A DNA stretch of 8,318 nucleotides from assembly GCF_030453725.1 (NCBI RefSeq), contig NZ_JAKDJU010000134.1, positions 1 to 8,318 on the forward strand, read 5' to 3'. The notes below the pieces were generated by a model. That model was not told the DNA's origin. It worked only from the letters and a program-made list of their open reading frames with translations, and did no database searches. Source of the stretch: Brevibacterium picturae. GTDB taxonomy: Bacteria; Actinomycetota; Actinomycetes; Actinomycetales; Brevibacteriaceae. This document shows, piece after piece, positions 5,498 to 8,318 of this stretch (its first letter is position 1; every line of letters starts with the position of its first letter). Position numbers and translations under genes: made by a program.

Positions 5498-7032
5498 TGA
5501 CCCAGATCATCCAGATCTCCACCCAGTACCAGCTCGCGAACATCGTCGCCCTGATCCGGGCCGGGCGCCTCGGCGAGGCAGGCCGGCGACGGATCCTCGT
5601 CATCGCCAACAACTCCTTCGCCCCCGAGCTCACACCCGCAGCGGATTCCATGCCCGGCTCGGCAGGCCTGCTGACCAGCTTCGATCTCGTCGTGGACTGG
5701 AACGCCACCATCTGGCCCAACCACCCGAAGACCTTCGGCATCTCCGGCGAACGCGCCCCGCTCATGGCGAGGTCGTTGCGCACCGAATGGGCGATCGACG
5801 ACGAACCGCTCGACCTCATCGTCGAATCCCTCCCCGGCCATCCCGCCGGCGTGCTCACACAGATCTTCACGACAGCCACGATCTCGGTGCACTCCGACGG
5901 GCTGATGAGCTACGGCCCGATCCGCAATCCGCTCTCCCTGCCGCAGTACCAGCGCCTGACCACGATCTACTACACGGACCTCCTGCCGGGCATCACACCA
6001 CGTCAGCTCGCCGAGCACTCCCCCGATCGTGTGGCTCTGCCGCCTACGGACCTGACATCAGTCATCGAGGACATGGCCGCCGAGGTGGCCCCCGAGTTGG
6101 CGGCGGCGAGCCTCGGTGATCCGATCCCCGAGGCTGCGATCGTCCTCGGTCAGTACTTGGCCCAGATCGACCTCATCACCGCCGAGGAGGAGCTGGAACT
6201 GCACCTGCAGATGATCGATGAGGTCAAAGCGCAGGGACTGTCCACGGTCATCTTCAAACCGCACCCCACCTCGGCGAGGACGACGACCGAACCGCTGCGA
6301 ACGCGCAGTCACGAACTGGGACTGGAGTTCGTGCTCGCCGACGTCCCGCTGCTGGCCGAGATCGTCATCGCCACCACCCGGCCACAGCTGGTCGTGTCCT
6401 GCTACTCGACCGGGCTGGCGACCGCTCGGGCTCTGTTCGGCACCGCCACTGCCGCCATCGGAACCTCGATGATGCTCCACGCCCTGGCGCCGTACCAGAA
6501 CAGCAACCGGATCCCGCTGACCATCGTCGATGCCCTCCACACGGGCGGCTACGTCCTGCCAGGTGACCTCGCCGAGGTGGGTCCCGAATCGGCGAACGCG
6601 GGGTCCGGTGCCGGTGGGGCCTCGATCGGCACGAAAGACCTGGGGCCGCTCATCGATGCGGTCACCTACTGCATGCAGTCCGAAACGGCCTCGTATCTGC
6701 GAGACAGCGCAATCGACTTCCTCGAATCTGCCGTCGGCGGGGAGGACATGAAGTACTTCAAGCGCAAGCGGCTGACGAAGCTGGACCTGCCCGGACAGTT
6801 GGAGGTTCCACCGCACCGCAGGGGGTTGAGCTCGGCGAAGCGACGCCTGCGCACGCAGGCCAGGCGGACTCAGCGCACACTGAGGACCTACGGAATCTCC
6901 ATCGACGGCGCGAAGCTCGTCCCGCAGGTGAATTCGAGGCTGAGCTCGCGACTGAACTCGGCCGTGAACTCAGGAGTGGGGTCGAGGCTGAGGTCGAAGT
7001 TGGGGCCGAAACGCAGATCGGAGCCGGAGTGA
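5497..7032 (+). CDS. polysialyltransferase-like glycosyltransferase (GT38/POLYST-like) with basic repetitive tail
   Basis: This 511-residue protein resembles alpha-2,8-polysialyltransferases, which use a CMP-nonulosonate donor to extend an acidic chain. Seen directly: an N-terminal QIIQISTQYQLANI strand-and-turn like the TPLQ/SPLQ opening of bacterial sialyltransferases, VHSDGLMSYGP at 131-141 (equivalent to the catalytic D/E-D/E-G motif, here S-D-G), LGQY at 217-220, an HP motif FKPHP at 253-257, and SCYSTGLATA at 301-310 (S/T motif). A Gly/Ala/Ser linker spans about 364-378. From about 415 the protein is strongly basic and ends in seven to eight degenerate four-residue repeats (479-510). 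That tail is not part of the enzyme family and may hold it to the membrane or to anionic polymer. The gene follows the GT2 gene with a one-base overlap and is followed by a second sialyltransferase-like gene. Linkage and exact donor are inference. Confidence 0.75.
   Translation: MTQIIQISTQYQLANIVALIRAGRLGEAGRRRILVIANNSFAPELTPAADSMPGSAGLLTSFDLVVDWNATIWPNHPKTFGISGERAPLMARSLRTEWAIDDEPLDLIVESLPGHPAGVLTQIFTTATISVHSDGLMSYGPIRNPLSLPQYQRLTTIYYTDLLPGITPRQLAEHSPDRVALPPTDLTSVIEDMAAEVAPELAAASLGDPIPEAAIVLGQYLAQIDLITAEEELELHLQMIDEVKAQGLSTVIFKPHPTSARTTTEPLRTRSHELGLEFVLADVPLLAEIVIATTRPQLVVSCYSTGLATARALFGTATAAIGTSMMLHALAPYQNSNRIPLTIVDALHTGGYVLPGDLAEVGPESANAGSGAGGASIGTKDLGPLIDAVTYCMQSETASYLRDSAIDFLESAVGGEDMKYFKRKRLTKLDLPGQLEVPPHRRGLSSAKRRLRTQARRTQRTLRTYGISIDGAKLVPQVNSRLSSRLNSAVNSGVGSRLRSKLGPKRRSEPE
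6931..7026 (+). repeat. 12-nt degenerate in-frame tandem repeat, eight units
   Basis: Eight consecutive 12-base units fit the pattern xxxTCGxxxxTG, clearest in the first six (for example AATTCGAGGCTG, AGCTCGCGACTG, GGGTCGAGGCTG) and decaying in the last two. They encode four-residue units of the form [N/S/G/R]-S-[R/A/G/K]-[L/V] at the extreme C-terminus of the polysialyltransferase-like protein. Twelve is a multiple of three, so changes in copy number would keep the frame. Confidence 0.8.
7020..7029 (+). promoter_or_regulatory. double GGAG ribosome binding site at overlapping starts
   Basis: GGAG occurs at 7020-7023 and again at 7026-7029, upstream of GTG 7029, ATG 7032 and ATG 7035. The first copy is eight bases from ATG 7032 and the second five bases from ATG 7035, so both ATGs are served. 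Confidence 0.5.
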
Positions 7033-8207
7033 TGATGGCCAAACAGGGCGCTTCCAAGAAGAGCTCCGCCAAGAAGAAGTCCGGCCCGAAGAAAGACGAG
7101 GTCACAATGACTGTCACGAAGGATGCAGAAGCCCCCGCACAGGCAGCGGACCCAGCGGCCGCACAGCAGGCCCCAGGCCAGGCAGCCGAGAAATCAGCAC
7201 TGAAAACGAAGCAGCCGAAGAAGATTCGGCTGACCTCGATCGCCTTCGTCGAGTCCCCCCTCCAGTTCCTCTCCGCGCTCGAGACACACGAATCCGATGA
7301 GGACCTGCTGATTCGGGCGCGGGCAAATGCGAAGGGCATGACCTCATTCCTCGACGCCTTCGACCTCGCCTGGCTGCCGAATCATGTCTCCCTCGAACGC
7401 GTCGGAGCCAAGCCCGGGATCCTGCGCAAACGCAACTTCGATCGCATCTACATCGGCGATGCCTGCTCCGGACAGGTCCACAAGGCGCTCGCGCTGGCCT
7501 ACCTGGAGCGGCGCATGCCCGAGGTCGTCATCCTCGACGACGGTCTGGCCACCTACTCGACCATCGAGATCCTCACGGCTGCACGGGGACCTCTGGTACG
7601 GCCGCGGCAGAAGCTCAAGGCCTCACGTGCGGTCATGGCCGCACACGTCGCGGACCGTCTGCGCGGACTGGCACCGGCGGGAAAGCTGCGCTGGCACACC
7701 GCTCTGCCGGTGTCGAAGGCCATGCGCAAGGCCTTCTTGAAAACCGGTGCGGAGATCACCCGCCACAAGTTCGAGCACCTGCAGACCCTGCCCACCGGCG
7801 GCAGCCACCCCAGGGACAACCCGGTCATCGGCTCGGCCCTGGTCGCCGACGGGCTCATCCACGAAGACTCCTACCGTGCCTGGCTCGAAGAGCTCATGAC
7901 CCACGGTCCCATCACCTATTACCCGCACCGCCGTGAGACCGACGAATTCCTCGCCGAGCTCGACCGCGACGAGCGCGTGCGCATCAAACACGTCGGTCTC
8001 CCGATCGAGCTGCGCCTGGTGAATCTGCCGCCGAACTCCACCATCCGCAGTCTGCCCAGCACCGCAGCGATCTCCCTGTCCACACTCAACCCCGACGTGA
8101 CGATCGCCGTGACCGAGATTCCGCCGGAATGGTGGACCGGTGCCTCAGCCGATAGTCTGCGTAAGTCCCTCAACGCCCAATCGGTCAAGGCAGATGTCGA
8201 TACCTGA
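7032..8207 (+). CDS. sialyltransferase-like (GT52-type motifs) glycosyltransferase with low-complexity N-terminus
   Basis: This protein of about 391 residues carries the short motifs shared by bacterial sialyltransferases: FVESPLQFL (72-80), like the TPLQ/SPLQ opening; ILDDGLATY (167-175), a D/E-D/E-G motif supplying the catalytic Asp; YYPHRRE (296-302), an HP-motif variant; and SLPSTAAIS (340-348), an S/T motif. It is therefore probably a CMP-sugar-dependent transferase, perhaps alternating with or priming for the preceding gene product. The first 65 residues are low complexity: Lys/Ser-rich to about 22, then Ala/Gln/Pro-rich. They precede the fold and are not part of the family. Possible starts are GTG 7029, ATG 7032 and ATG 7035; ATG 7107 with GAGG five bases upstream would remove the Lys-rich part. 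It overlaps the preceding gene by one base and the next by 14. Overall family similarity is modest, so the donor is uncertain. Confidence 0.65.
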   Translation: MMAKQGASKKSSAKKKSGPKKDEVTMTVTKDAEAPAQAADPAAAQQAPGQAAEKSALKTKQPKKIRLTSIAFVESPLQFLSALETHESDEDLLIRARANAKGMTSFLDAFDLAWLPNHVSLERVGAKPGILRKRNFDRIYIGDACSGQVHKALALAYLERRMPEVVILDDGLATYSTIEILTAARGPLVRPRQKLKASRAVMAAHVADRLRGLAPAGKLRWHTALPVSKAMRKAFLKTGAEITRHKFEHLQTLPTGGSHPRDNPVIGSALVADGLIHEDSYRAWLEELMTHGPITYYPHRRETDEFLAELDRDERVRIKHVGLPIELRLVNLPPNSTIRSLPSTAAISLSTLNPDVTIAVTEIPPEWWTGASADSLRKSLNAQSVKADVDT

Positions 8208-8318
8208 TCCACCAGCCTCACGCGCGAAAGACACATTCTCGCGCACGGATCCAGCGGGCACCGACGACACGATCCGCATCGTCTCCGTCTCCGACTCCGA
8301 GTCCTACCTCAAATGGGC
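8194..8318 (+). CDS. N-terminal part of a probable DUF6716-like glycosyltransferase, cut by window edge
   Basis: An open frame of 41 codons runs from ATG 8194 to the window end. About 26 polar residues, Pro/Ser/Asp/Thr-rich, precede TIRIVSVSDSESYLKW. That motif resembles, from memory, the start of DUF6716 putative glycosyltransferases, which commonly begin with a short strand followed by DSDSYLKW. The start overlaps the preceding gene by 14 bases, with AAGG three bases upstream; an in-frame GTG at 8140 is a weaker alternative. The tight overlap places it in the same operon as the two sialyltransferase-like genes. Function beyond 'putative glycosyltransferase' cannot be given from this fragment. 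Confidence 0.6.
   Translation, partial: MSIPDPPASRAKDTFSRTDPAGTDDTIRIVSVSDSESYLKW

Noticed and set aside
5320..6018. 232-codon reverse open frame across the GT2/polysialyltransferase junction
   Set aside because: Spans two overlapping forward genes with clear motifs and ribosome sites; no family resemblance.
6058..6816. 252-codon reverse open frame inside the polysialyltransferase-like gene
   Set aside because: Arg/Gly/Asp-rich antisense translation without motifs.
6931..7026. tandem 12-mers considered as a CRISPR or intergenic iteron array
   Set aside because: Units are contiguous without spacers, in frame and inside a coding sequence; they encode a repetitive protein tail.

Overview
The window is high-GC DNA with gene-dense, overlapping operons, strong G/C preference at codon third positions and GTG/ATG starts. 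This fits an actinobacterium. The gene set and codon style suggest Brevibacterium or a close relative in Micrococcales, but that genus call is an inference. It looks like part of a chromosomal locus for an acidic cell-surface glycopolymer built from a nonulosonic (sialic-acid-like) sugar. No tRNA, rRNA, CRISPR array, insertion sequence or phage gene was seen.

Layout. Positions 1-147 are flanking DNA with a short palindrome and a possible promoter. Positions 148-2402 (+) hold a two-gene, translationally coupled unit. The first gene is a CMP-nonulosonate synthetase fused to a KdsC-like HAD phosphatase. The second is a NeuB/NANS-like synthase that ends at its TIM barrel, without the usual C-terminal SAF domain. 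A strong hairpin terminator at 2444-2482 separates this unit from a convergent gene (2590-4299, -) for a polysaccharide pyruvyl transferase with a long coiled-coil C-terminus. A 226-bp divergent intergenic region then carries a long-range inverted repeat and promoter candidates. From 4526 a tightly overlapping (+) operon runs off the window: a GT2 glycosyltransferase, a GT38-like polysialyltransferase homologue, a second sialyltransferase-like protein (LDDG and YPHR motifs), and the start of a probable DUF6716-type glycosyltransferase.

How the genes may work together. The synthase would condense PEP with a mannose-type sugar (possibly its 6-phosphate). The HAD domain would remove the 9-phosphate, and the N-terminal domain would activate the product as a CMP-sugar. 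The GT2 enzyme and the two sialyltransferase-like enzymes would build the polymer, and the pyruvyl transferase would add ketal-linked pyruvate. No NeuC-type UDP-GlcNAc 2-epimerase is present. The synthase resembles animal NANS, and the phosphatase motifs are intact. Together these suggest Kdn made by a 9-phosphate route, and therefore a Kdn-type 'teichulosonic acid' wall polymer, rather than an N-acetylneuraminate capsule. This is a hypothesis from gene content and motifs; nothing here proves the sugar.
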